NCBI GenBank assembly: GCA_963735115.1
Contig: CAVTJR010000001.1
Span: 1,550,001 to 1,614,000, forward strand
From: JAKACA01 sp963735115
GTDB lineage: Bacteria; Actinomycetota; Acidimicrobiia; Acidimicrobiales; Bog-793
DNA length: 64,000 nucleotides
Direction of reading: 5' to 3'
Under the pieces are notes generated by a model. The model was not told the DNA's origin and did no database searches. It worked only from the letters and a program-made list of their open reading frames with translations. The translations under genes were made by a program, and so were the position numbers. This document shows positions 37,124-46,236 of this stretch, piece after piece (positions within the stretch are counted from its first letter, which is position 1; every line of letters begins with the position of its first letter).

Positions 37124-37920
37124 CGAACGAATTCGAGGTTGCGGTCCCCGTCGCGGAGGCCTGGGCCGTGCTCACCGACGTCGAGCGGATCGCCCCGTGC
37201 CTTCCCGGAGCGGAGCTGAAGGAGATCGAGGGTGACGAGTATCGGGGCATCGTGAAGGTGAAGGTCGGACCGATCACGGCGTCGTATCGGGGGGCGGCGC
37301 ACTTCAAGGAGATGGACGAGGTCGCACACCGTGCGGTCCTCGAGGCCGAGGGCCGGGAGACACGCGGCCAGGGCAACGCCTCCGCCCTCATCACGGCGAC
37401 GCTCTCTGCTTCCGACGTCGGCACGAAAGTCCAGGTCAACACGGAGCTCTCCATCACCGGGAAAGTCGCCCAGTTCGGGCGGGGCGTCCTTGCGGACGTG
37501 TCCGGAAAGTTGCTCGACCAGTTCGTGCACAACCTCGAGACGATGGTGCTCTCGCCCGCGGGGGGTGCAGCGACCACGGGTGCAGCGACCAACGGCTCCG
37601 CCGAGCCTGAGGCGAAGGCCTCGGCGGCCAAGGCCAAAGCGGAGCCCAAGCCCAAAGCGGAGCCCAAGCCCCGGCCCAAGCCTAAGAGCGAGTCGGCGGT
37701 CGCCTCGGATGGAGCCGGGCGCGAGGACGAGGTTGCCGTTGAGCCGGAGGCCGCGCCACCGACTGTCCGCCAGATTCAGTCTGCCCCTGCCGAGCCCGTT
37801 GACCTGGTCGGGATTGCCGGGCCGTCGCTGGCCCGGCGTGTGCTGCCCTTTGCCAGCATCGCCGGTGCGTTCTTCCTCGTGCGCATCATCGTGTATGCCC
37901 TCCGCCGTCGAAGGTCGTGA
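37114..37920 (+). CDS. coxG: CoxG-like SRPBCC protein with C-terminal membrane anchor
   Basis: A 268-residue protein. Residues 1-145 are a CoxG/SRPBCC domain (FEVAVPVAEAWAVLTDVERI, PCLPGAELKEIEGDEY, YRGAAHFKEMDEVAHRAVL). A long low-complexity region follows, with Lys-Pro-Lys-Ala-Glu-Pro repeats (about 165-195), then a hydrophobic helix (LPFASIAGAFFLVRIIVYAL) and a basic tail. CoxG recruits CO dehydrogenase to the membrane, and the terminal helix fits that role. Overlaps mocA upstream and DUF501 downstream by four bases. Confidence 0.85.
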   Translation: MELTNEFEVAVPVAEAWAVLTDVERIAPCLPGAELKEIEGDEYRGIVKVKVGPITASYRGAAHFKEMDEVAHRAVLEAEGRETRGQGNASALITATLSASDVGTKVQVNTELSITGKVAQFGRGVLADVSGKLLDQFVHNLETMVLSPAGGAATTGAATNGSAEPEAKASAAKAKAEPKPKAEPKPRPKPKSESAVASDGAGREDEVAVEPEAAPPTVRQIQSAPAEPVDLVGIAGPSLARRVLPFASIAGAFFLVRIIVYALRRRRS

Positions 37921-38384
37921 CGAGCGGCGACCGGGACGCCGTGGCGGCGCTCTTGGGGAGGGAGCCGAGAGGCTTCGAGGTGGTGGTTCGGGATCGGGAG
38001 GGTGAGCCCATCGTCATCAGTAACGCGCCAATCCTCGACGACTCGACGCCCATGCCCACGCGCTTCTGGCTCGTGGGCCGCGACGTCTCCAGGGCCGTGA
38101 GCCGCCTCGAGGCGGGCGGCGGGGTGAAAGCAGCGGAGTCGGCTGTCGACGCCGCCGCCCTGGCGGCAGCGCACGCCCGCTACGCGGCCGAGCGGGACAG
38201 CGAGGTGCCGGAGGACTACAGCGGCCCGCTGCCGTCGGGCGGGGTCGGGGGCACGCGACAGGGTGTGAAGTGCTTGCACGCCCATCTCGCCTGGTACCTG
38301 GCCGGCGGCGACGACCCCGTCGGTCGCTGGGTGGCCGACGAGCTCGCCCTCGACCGGAGCGACTTCCTCGTGGTCGCACGCTGA
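37917..38384 (+). CDS. DUF501 family protein
   Basis: A 155-residue conserved actinobacterial protein of unknown function. GREPRGFEVVVRDREGEP, MPTRFWLVGRDVSRAVSRLE, GVGGTRQGVKCLHAHLAWYL and DPVGRW are the DUF501 blocks. It normally lies directly between ftsB/divIC and ppx; here ppx follows it but ftsB is 13 kb away. Starts with GTG overlapping the coxG stop. Confidence 0.9.
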   Translation: MTSGDRDAVAALLGREPRGFEVVVRDREGEPIVISNAPILDDSTPMPTRFWLVGRDVSRAVSRLEAGGGVKAAESAVDAAALAAAHARYAAERDSEVPEDYSGPLPSGGVGGTRQGVKCLHAHLAWYLAGGDDPVGRWVADELALDRSDFLVVAR

Positions 38385-38388
38385 GGAC

Positions 38389-39390
38389 GTGGAGCAGACT
38401 CGCCTGCCGGCGGACGCCGTCGTGGCGGCGGTCGATTGCGGGACAAACTCCACCCGACTCCTCATCGCCCGGGGAGATGGGGCGGCGATGGACCGCCGGA
38501 TGCGGATCACCCGGCTCGGCGAAGGGGTCGACCTCTCCGGCGAGCTCCAGCCGGCAGCGATCCGCCGGACACTCGAGGTCCTCGAGGAGTACCAGCGAGC
38601 GATCTCCGCCAGCGGCGTGCGGCGGACCCGAGCGGTTGCTACGTCCGCCATTCGGGACGCCGCCAACGCCCGGTCGTTCCTCGATCCGGCAGCTCTGGCG
38701 ATGGGTGCCGAGCTGACGGTGTTGACCGGCCCGGAGGAGGGGCGGCTCTCCTATCGGGGGGCGACCTCAGAGCTGTCGCCAGGCAACGGGCCATATCTCG
38801 TCGTAGACGTCGGCGGTGGCTCGACCGAACTCGTGACAGGGCTCCGGGACGGCTCGATCGAGGTGTTGTCGCTCGACGTCGGATGTGTTCGAGTGACGGA
38901 GCGTTTCCTCGTCTCCGACCCACCTACGCCGGGCCAGTTGGCGGACGCACGAGCGCTCGTGAGCGGACTGATGGAAGGCGCCCGTGACAACCACCCAGCC
39001 TTTGTTGATGCGAAGACGCTCGTCGGGTTGGCCGGCACAGTGTCCGCGCTCACCATGCTGTTCCTCGGCCTCGAGACCTACGACCGCGCCGCCGTGCATC
39101 ATGCACGGCTGCGCCGCACGGAGGTAGAGCGCCTGCTGGAGGAGCTGGGAATCGAGACCGTCGAGCGGCGACGAGCCCGCGTCGGCATGGAGCACGACCG
39201 TGCCGACGTGATCGTCGGCGGCGCCATCGTCCTGCTCAGCGTGCTGGACGTCTTCGGCTTCGACGAGCTCATCGTCTCGGAGTCGGACATCCTCGACGGG
39301 ATCGTGGGCGAGCTGCTTGGGCTGACCAGTACGGCACGAGCCGGACCCTCGGCAGCGAGTTGCGTGTGGCCAGGACGGTGGGCGAGTTGA
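38389..39390 (+). CDS. ppx: Exopolyphosphatase / pppGpp phosphatase family
   Basis: A 333-residue Ppx/GppA protein of the sugar-kinase/Hsp70 ATPase fold. Phosphate 1 motif AAVDCGTNSTRLLIARGD (about residues 13-30), TSAIRDAANARSFL, and phosphate 2 motif VVDVGGGSTELVTG (about 138-151) are intact; GLAGTVSALTML follows. It hydrolyses polyphosphate ends and possibly pppGpp. Length matches the short actinobacterial Ppx type. GTG start five bases after DUF501. Confidence 0.92.
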   Translation: MEQTRLPADAVVAAVDCGTNSTRLLIARGDGAAMDRRMRITRLGEGVDLSGELQPAAIRRTLEVLEEYQRAISASGVRRTRAVATSAIRDAANARSFLDPAALAMGAELTVLTGPEEGRLSYRGATSELSPGNGPYLVVDVGGGSTELVTGLRDGSIEVLSLDVGCVRVTERFLVSDPPTPGQLADARALVSGLMEGARDNHPAFVDAKTLVGLAGTVSALTMLFLGLETYDRAAVHHARLRRTEVERLLEELGIETVERRRARVGMEHDRADVIVGGAIVLLSVLDVFGFDELIVSESDILDGIVGELLGLTSTARAGPSAASCVWPGRWAS

Positions 39391-39442
39391 TGCTACGAAC
39401 GTCCTGCAGCCGGCCTGGATCCTCCTCATCCGGGATGCGATC

Positions 39443-40690
39443 ATGTCGCCGATGACGGGAGCCCTCCTTGAAGCCTTGTTGTCGCCCACGACGGTCTCAG
39501 ACACCGCACGGCTCAACGAGGACTACGACCGTGCGAGGCCTTACAGGCACGTACCGATTCCCGGCTTTTTCGCGCCGGACTTCTGCCGTCGATTAACGGA
39601 AGAGTTCCCGCGGACCGAACGATCGAGCCTGTTCGTCGAGTACGGCCGAACGATCGGCAAGGCGACGGTCGAAGACATCTGCTCTATCAGCCCGGCCTAC
39701 AGCGAGCTCGATTGCCTGCTCCGGGCCGAGATCTTCCTGCGCTGGCTTGGCGACATCACCCGGATTGAGCACCTTCTTCCCGACCCCGGATATCTCGGTG
39801 GTGGCACTCATGAGAACCTCGACGGCCAGGTTCTTCACCCGCATATCGATTTCAACAGGCACCCGGTGACCGGTTGGTACCGCCGGCTCAACTTGCTCGT
39901 TTACCTCAATCGAGATTGGAAGCCCGAGTGGGGAGGGAACATCACCCTGTTCGAGGATCCGAGGCTGGCCGGGGTCGGCGAGGTGGCAACCTATGCGCCG
40001 GAGTGGAACTTTGGTGTCCTTTTCGGGACGAGCGAGCGGTCGTGGCATGGATTCGACAGATTGCGCCTAGACGGCGCGCCTCCCGGGACGAGTCGCCGGT
40101 CGATCTCGGCGTACTACTACTCCGAAGAGCCTCCGCCTGAGATCGATGCTGACCATTCGACGGTATACATTCCGCCGCCCGTCCTCTCGGGCAGGGACGA
40201 GTTCGAGCGGTCAGCGCTCGCGGAGGAGTGGGAGGCGCTGCTGCGCAACGAGCAGCTGGAGCAGAGAAAGCTGGCTCGCCTCGTGGAGCAGTTGCAACGT
40301 CAGCTTGACGTCGCCCGCTCGGCGGAGCGGCTACCCCTCCTGGGCTATCTCGAGCAGCTCGGCCAGGCGGAGGGGTTCTACCCGGAGGGCTGGACGGCTG
40401 TGACAATGACCGTTCGCCTACGCACCAGGCGACCCCTGCGTGGCCTCAGCGTTAAGATTTACTCTCCGGCCGGCCCAGATCGCCAGCTCCTCCTGTCGGT
40501 TGATGGCGTGCTTGCGGCCTCGATAGGCATCGTCGCCAACGGGCCGACCGAGATGCTCGTCCCTGTTGTGCGCGAGTCCGACCAGGAACTCAGCCTCACG
40601 TTGCAGGTCTCGTCGGCATATAAGGACCCGGGGGATGACCGCGAGCTTGGGGTCGTCTTGCTGGGCATTGAAGCGGTGCGCGACGCCTAA
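39443..40690 (+). CDS. 2-oxoglutarate/Fe(II) oxygenase with coiled-coil and C-terminal domain
   Basis: A 415-residue protein. The N-terminal prolyl-4-hydroxylase-like fold (PYRHVPIPGFFAPDFCRRL) carries the iron-binding HxD in LHPHIDFNRHP (about residues 131-141) and a distal His in SWHGFDRLRL; GWYRRLNLLVYLNRDW is also typical. Residues about 255-295 form a charged coiled coil (LRNEQLEQRKLARLVEQLQR). The last about 100 residues look like a beta-rich domain. It likely hydroxylates a sugar or protein in surface-polymer synthesis; substrate unknown. It starts the second glycan block after ppx. Confidence 0.78.
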   Translation: MSPMTGALLEALLSPTTVSDTARLNEDYDRARPYRHVPIPGFFAPDFCRRLTEEFPRTERSSLFVEYGRTIGKATVEDICSISPAYSELDCLLRAEIFLRWLGDITRIEHLLPDPGYLGGGTHENLDGQVLHPHIDFNRHPVTGWYRRLNLLVYLNRDWKPEWGGNITLFEDPRLAGVGEVATYAPEWNFGVLFGTSERSWHGFDRLRLDGAPPGTSRRSISAYYYSEEPPPEIDADHSTVYIPPPVLSGRDEFERSALAEEWEALLRNEQLEQRKLARLVEQLQRQLDVARSAERLPLLGYLEQLGQAEGFYPEGWTAVTMTVRLRTRRPLRGLSVKIYSPAGPDRQLLLSVDGVLAASIGIVANGPTEMLVPVVRESDQELSLTLQVSSAYKDPGDDRELGVVLLGIEAVRDA

Positions 40691-40769
40691 CAACCTGAAC
40701 GATTCGCCTCGGGCCACCGGGCCGGGGCCGTCGCTTGCCTTCCCTTCGCATGCTGGCCAGTCAGGCGAG

Positions 40770-42110
40770 CTATGCGGACTGCAGCCGAGACGTCGAGAGC
40801 TCCGCCGGCGTTCCGAGTGCAAGGCAGATGGCGGCCTCGACAAAGCTCTCGGTGTCGCCGTGACGTTGTTCGGCCCACTGCGCACCGTTGGCTCCGAGGC
40901 CTGCCCTCAATGATTCGTCTTCAAGGATCGCTCGCACACAGTCGACCATCTCCCCGGCGTTGCGGTACCAAAGCCCGCCGTTCGACTGCCTCGCATGCTC
41001 GGCGGACACAGAGTCGTCGGGCACGACGACCGGAGTCCCGAAGCACAGTGACTCGATCGTTTCCCGCCCGATCGGACCGGGGGAGCGCACGTCAACGGTC
41101 ACGGCAGCTCCGGCCATGAGTCGCCAGAGGTTCATCCGCGTGGCCGCCCAGGGTATGTCGAAACGCGCTCCTTCCACTGCCGTCACGACCCATCCGGGGC
41201 GCCGCACTTCGGCGATGGAGACATGGCCGAGGACATGGCGCAGATATTCGTGCGGCGGACATCGACCGCTCGACCAGTCGTCGTCGAAACCGGAGATGAC
41301 GAGCACATAGCGCCCGAACGGCCTGAGTCCAGCCATGCCGGCCCCGGCCGCGAGACGGTTTACGGGGAGCGCGATCTCGAGGCGGTGCAGGTGCGAGATG
41401 GCTTCGCCGTCGAGGAGCCGGGCGATGCGATCGAATTCAGAGCCGGAGAACGCCCCGACTGCGTCGACGGGAGTCAGCGCTGCACGGAATGCAGACGAGG
41501 AGAGGACGGCGTCGTCGCCGCACAACGGGAGCAGCACGACCCGCGGTCGATTCGCCCCAGTGGTGAGAGCGCCGCCCATCCAGAAGGTCGCCGGGCCGGC
41601 GAGGACGACCACATCCGGTTCGAGGCTCTCTATCTTCGAAATCGCATCCGTCGAGGGCAGCGACGCCTGCTCGAGGAGGCTCTGGGCTGCCAGTTCAGGC
41701 AGGATCCTGCCGGGTTGGCGCGTGAAGGACGCCCGCAGCAGGTCGGATCGCAGGAGGTCGTCTCGCCTGCCATGAGCTCCCACGCTGTCCCCACGGTCGG
41801 AGGGGGCAGAAATCGAGTAGACGGGGAACACGCCGTCATAGCGCAGTGGCGGCTGATGAGCGCGCGGGTCCGAGCAGTCCTCGATACTGACGACCGAGAC
41901 GCTTGCGCGCAGCGCCAGTGCTCCGGCGACTAGGCGCGTGGCCGCCGCCCGCTCGCCCCAATCCGAGCCCCAGGAATCGGCCACGATGACGACTCGCGGG
42001 CGCGGTGCCGTCGGCTCGGCGATGCCGGCAGACACGGCGACACCGGCGATGTCGACAAGGTCGTCGCCCCGCCGGCCGGCATCGCCGTCGTCAGCCATTC
42101 GCCCGTTCAT
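40770..42110 (-). CDS. GT4-type glycosyltransferase
   Basis: A 446-residue protein with GT-B-like organisation. The N-terminal half has VVIVADSWGSDWGERAAATR and VVVLAGPATFWM; the C-terminal half has the GT4 nucleotide-sugar segment IGRETIESLCFGTPVVVPDD and GLWYRNAGEMVDCVRAIL. Donor and acceptor are unknown. Its start overlaps the small gene upstream by 20 bases; it is the last gene of a minus-strand set with the sulfotransferase-GT2-GT2 protein. Confidence 0.7.
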   Translation of the reverse strand: MNGRMADDGDAGRRGDDLVDIAGVAVSAGIAEPTAPRPRVVIVADSWGSDWGERAAATRLVAGALALRASVSVVSIEDCSDPRAHQPPLRYDGVFPVYSISAPSDRGDSVGAHGRRDDLLRSDLLRASFTRQPGRILPELAAQSLLEQASLPSTDAISKIESLEPDVVVLAGPATFWMGGALTTGANRPRVVLLPLCGDDAVLSSSAFRAALTPVDAVGAFSGSEFDRIARLLDGEAISHLHRLEIALPVNRLAAGAGMAGLRPFGRYVLVISGFDDDWSSGRCPPHEYLRHVLGHVSIAEVRRPGWVVTAVEGARFDIPWAATRMNLWRLMAGAAVTVDVRSPGPIGRETIESLCFGTPVVVPDDSVSAEHARQSNGGLWYRNAGEMVDCVRAILEDESLRAGLGANGAQWAEQRHGDTESFVEAAICLALGTPAELSTSRLQSA

Positions 42111-42534
42111 CGACGTGGAAGGCGAAGTCGATCACATCCGAGCGCACGGCCTCGATAACGCTCAGCTCCGCAGCCCGATCCTCGTCGACTCGCCTCGACA
42201 CGGCGTCGACTGCTCGGACGTTGACGCCGAGGTATTCCTGCAGCTTGTCGAGGTAGGGACCGAGCACCGCCATCACCATCCGGTAGGCCACCCAGTAGGC
42301 GGCGCCCCGGACGCCACGCCGGCGCTGCGGTGCCAGCAGCTCCCGGAGCTCCCAGTTGTGGTGCATCCAGTTCAGGTCTGAGTTGACGTGCACGGGAGTG
42401 CGTTGCACGTTCATCATCGCCTGGCCGAAGGAGTCCGGCGGCACCCAATGCTTCGGTGCTGCCGCGGCGGCCTCGCGCCGCGTAGCCCTCAGCTTGTCGA
42501 CGACTCGCTGAGCGTCGACAGGAATGTCTCCCAC
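42091..42534 (-). CDS. Small conserved-looking protein of the glycan cluster
   Basis: A 147-residue protein I do not recognise. It is mostly helical, with TPVHVNSDLNWMHHNWELRE in the middle and YWVAYRMVMAVLGPYLDKLQ later, a pattern seen in unnamed proteins beside multi-domain glycosyltransferases. It overlaps the upstream glycosyltransferase by 46 bases and the downstream one by 20, so translation of the three is linked. No signal peptide or transmembrane helix is evident. Confidence 0.65.
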   Translation of the reverse strand: MGDIPVDAQRVVDKLRATRREAAAAAPKHWVPPDSFGQAMMNVQRTPVHVNSDLNWMHHNWELRELLAPQRRRGVRGAAYWVAYRMVMAVLGPYLDKLQEYLGVNVRAVDAVSRRVDEDRAAELSVIEAVRSDVIDFAFHVDERANG

Positions 42535-45380
42535 TTCGCCTCATCTCCCTCGGTCGGTAGGCGGCAGTTGTTGTCGAACCGGCCCAAATTGGGGTTGTAG
42601 TAGGGATCTCCGGAGAGCAGCAGTGACCGCCATCGGTTTCGGAAGAAGGGTATCTCTCCTGTGTCACCGGTATGGCCCCGGCTCTTGGACTCATAGTGAA
42701 TCAGCTCGGCAAGCGGCGTGTACACGACGAAGAGCCCCTTTTGGCGAAGCCGCAGGCAGTAGTCGATGTCGCTGAAGGCGATGGGGAGGTTCGCGTCGAA
42801 GCCGCCCAGCTCCTCGAACACCGATCTCCGTGTCATCAAGCAAGCGCCCGTGACGGCCGAGGTGTTGCGCGTCACGGTCGTGAGGGACAGATACCCGGGC
42901 TGGTCGGCGCTGAGACCTTGTTGAACGTGCGATACACCGCGTCCGGCTCCCACGATGACGCCTGCGTGCTGGATCGTTCCGTCCGGATAGAGCAGCCGCG
43001 CACCCACGGCGCCTACCTCGGGTCGCTCCGCCTGGGCGACGAGAGCTGCCAGCCAACCTCTCGACCGCGCCTCGATGTCGTTGTTGAGGAAGAGCAGGAG
43101 CTCGCCCCGAGCTTTACGGGCGGCCTCCTGGTTGATGGCCGCCCAATCGAAGGGACCGGGTGCGGCGACGAGGCGCACCCGGTGGTCGCGGGCGAGATCC
43201 TCGAGGAGGGCTCGTGTCTCCGGCAGGGCACTGTCGTTGTCAACGAGCAACAGCTCGAAGTTGTCGTAGCCAGGCTGCTCGATGAACGATCGGTAGCAGG
43301 CCGCCGTCAGGGCCGGTTCGTCCCGGAACGGGATGATGGCACTCACGAGGTGCCCTGACGAAGGCGTGCGGATGAAGTGATAGCTGCCAGGCACGACCGG
43401 GTGGTGCACGACGGTGGCGTCGATGGCCCGGCGTGCGGCGGCGTCCTCCAGGGCGCGGCGGCCGGCCTCGTATCTCCCGGCGCCTGGCGCGGGCCTCGGA
43501 CTGGGTGGAGTCAGCAGCCGACCTGCGGTGATAGAGGATCTCCGGGACATGGATGATGGCGCTCGTGATCTCGCTGACCCGCAGCATCAAGTCGTAGTCC
43601 TGAGCGCCGTCGAAGGTCGAGTGGAGCCCGCCCACAGTCGGTGAGCAGATCGCGCCGGACGACGAGGACATGGCCCATGTAGGCGTTCGACAACAGGAGG
43701 TCCGGGGACCAGGCCGGCTTGAAGCTGGGTGTGTGCCTGAGCCCCGTCTCGTCGATCTTGTCCTCATCGGAGTAGATGAGGTCGGCTCCCGGCTGATCGG
43801 CGATGGCACCGGCGATCCGATCGAGGGCTGACGGGTGGAGCTCGTCGTCGTGGTCGAGGAAGACGGCGTACCTCCGCCAGCAAGGGCGAGGGCATCGTTG
43901 GTTGCGGCCGAGACGCCGCCGTTGGTGGCGCGAGCCACCGTGTGGATGCGCCGATCGAGGGCAGCGAGGGCGGCGATGCGCGACGTGAGCTGCGAATCGC
44001 CAGAGGCGTCGTCGCACAAGCACAGCTCCCAATCGGAGTAGTCCTGTGCGAGCACCGAGGCGACGCAGCGGTCGAGCAGATCGAGCGGCGTGCGATGGCA
44101 GGCGACGATGACGCTGAAGAGAGGATGCGCCGGCTTTGCGACGCCGCGCCCGGCTCTTAGGTGGAGAGCTGTTTCGTCTGCCGGTGTTGTGACCGCCTCG
44201 CCGCGCCTGCTCCGGCGGTTCCGCCTCACGGTTGGCCTTGCCCGGGCGGCCGCCACCGAGGCGGCCGTGTCGCTCGAGGCTCGGGTGGGCTCGCCTCGCT
44301 TCCGCAACCAGTCGGCGTAGCGCTCGTGGTCGTCAGTCGCGTTGGGTGGATAGGGTGACCGGCTCGGCGTTTCCGGCGTGCTGACGGTGATGCCTTCCGC
44401 GGGTAACCGGAGTCCGTTTGCCAACGCCTCCGTGAGCCAGTCGACGGACTGCCACACGCGGCGGGAATCTCGCCGCTGCTCGAGCAGATAAGCGGTCCAG
44501 GGTGACTCTGGCGTGTGCAGCTCGTGCTCGAACGACTCGTGAGACCCACGCAGCTCAAGGAGCTCCTCATAGAGCGACTGTTGTGATCCAAGCACGACAG
44601 CCGCAGCGTCGGTACGGTCGGGGGCCCCTGCTCCGATCGGCGCCTGCTCGCCCTCGACTCGCTCATGGCGCAGATCCGGGATAGAAGCCCAGATCGTCGT
44701 CGGCGGGCGAGCTCCGCCCTCTCCGCGAGATCGCTGACCTGCAACGATTCGAGCCAGCAGCGGAGCTCTTCTCGCCAAGCTTCCGGCCGGCGACATGCGT
44801 CGGCGTAGGAGGTGACAAACACCGGAAGGCCTGTCAGGCCGGCGACGGCCCGGTGTTGGTAACGCTCCCAGAGGGCAAGGCCGACCGGCAGCTCGAGACC
44901 GTCTCGGCGCTCGAGGGAGCGGGCCACCTCGAGAGGGTGACGCACGCAGAAGACGCAGGCGATCGGCCGACCGATGACCTGACGCCAGAACGGCAGCAGG
45001 AGGGTGGTGCGCGGATCCTTCCAGCAAACGGCGACGTTGGGATCGCCAAATGCCTGCCGGAAGGTGGCGGCTGCTCGCGTCGCCACCGGCGCCAGCTCCT
45101 CCGAGGAGACGGGATCGGTCGGCAGCGGCGGGGGATCGTCCCAGCTGCCCCCAAGGCGGCGGAGGAGGCCGTCGTTCTCCGCCAGCAGCGAGATGCTCTC
45201 GAAGTGCCCGGCCTGATTGCTCGGGTGTCGACCGAGCAGATCGTCCTCTTTCGGAAGGGCGAGTCCGAGAGAAGCGAGCACTGATGCGGTGGCCGATGTG
45301 CCGCTTCGGCCCATCCCGACGACAAGGATGACGGGCGCGGCGGCGGGCTCGTGCCCGTCGGTGGGGGGGCGGCGAGTCAC
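42489..45380 (-). CDS. Multi-domain sulfotransferase-like, GT2, GT2 protein (several frame changes)
   Basis: One coding unit of about 960 residues spread over three frames. The N-terminal 230 residues are sulfotransferase-like: 5'-PSB/P-loop VVGMGRSGTSATASVL (about 19-34), CWKDPRTTLLLPFWR, CVFCVRHPLEVARSLERR. A helical stretch (SLYEELLELRGSHESFEHEL) links to a first GT2 domain (FSVIVACHRTPLDLLDRCV, FLDHDDELHPSALDRI, then DYDLMLRVSE) and a second GT2 domain (SAIIPFRDEPALTAACYRSF, FLNNDIEARSRGW, SDIDYCLRLRQKG). Frame changes occur near 44680, 43860, 43650 and 43510 and cancel overall. Likely a polymerase-type enzyme with sulfation of the glycan. Confidence 0.75.
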
Positions 45381-45522
45381 GACGATCCGCCGAGGCGCGA
45401 CAAGCTCAACGGAGGCCGTGTGTGCCCAGTGACGCGGTTATCACCAGGCCATCGTACGCGGTGGGGGTCTGGATCTGCCACGATAGGGGCGTGACGAGTC
45501 CTGACCCGTCGCACGGGGTGGC

Positions 45523-46185
45523 ATGACCGAGTTGACCGCCCCGGGCGTCTCCACCGAGCTCGTCGGCCGCAGAGTCAAGTTGCGGCCGCTGCGCGAGGAG
45601 GATTTCGAAGCGTGGCACGAGGTGAGGACGAGGTGTCGTGATTGGCTGCTGCCCTGGGAGCCGCGGCCGGCGAGCGCTCCGTACCCACCGGAGGATCGCG
45701 CGAGCTTCGTCGCCCGCTGCTCGATGCGCGAGCGAGAGCGTCAGCTGGGTGTCGGTTTCGCCTTCGGCATCTTCGCCTCGACGGGCGCTCGGGTCGGTGC
45801 GGGCCCGACGGGCGCTCGCTTCGTCGGCGAGGTCAACCTCTCCTCCGTGCAGCGAGGGCCGTTTCAGAACGCCTACGTCGGCTATTGGATGGACCAGCTG
45901 CACGCCGGCCGCAGCTACACGCCGGAGGCGTGCGTCCTGCTGTTCCGTTTCGCCTTCGAGGATCTCGGCTTGCACCGCCTGCAGATCTCGATCATTCCGC
46001 GGAACCGCCCGAGCCGGCGCGTCGCCCAGAAGCTGTGGCTGCGTGGCGAGGGGATCGCTCTGCGCTACCTCGAGATCGACGGCAAGTGGGAGGACCACGT
46101 TCGCTATGCCATCACGACCGAGGAGTGGAACGAGCGCCGGGACCGCTACCTGCGGCAGTGGCTGAGCGAGCCGATGACGTTCTGA
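45523..46185 (+). CDS. GNAT N-acetyltransferase (RimJ/RimL type)
   Basis: A 220-residue acetyltransferase. VGRRVKLRPLREEDFEAW starts the fold; AYVGYWMDQLHAGRSYTPEA is the acetyl-CoA-binding region, and LHRLQISIIPRNRPSRRVAQ with GEGIALRYLEIDGKWEDHVR is the RimJ/RimL C-terminal signature. RimJ-type enzymes acetylate N-termini of ribosomal proteins, but many relatives have other substrates. Convergent with the epimerase gene. Confidence 0.88.
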   Translation: MTELTAPGVSTELVGRRVKLRPLREEDFEAWHEVRTRCRDWLLPWEPRPASAPYPPEDRASFVARCSMRERERQLGVGFAFGIFASTGARVGAGPTGARFVGEVNLSSVQRGPFQNAYVGYWMDQLHAGRSYTPEACVLLFRFAFEDLGLHRLQISIIPRNRPSRRVAQKLWLRGEGIALRYLEIDGKWEDHVRYAITTEEWNERRDRYLRQWLSEPMTF

Positions 46186-46236
46186 TCCCTCTCGGCGGCG
46201 TGGACGCCGTCGGCCCGCTTGCGTCATTCCGGCCCT

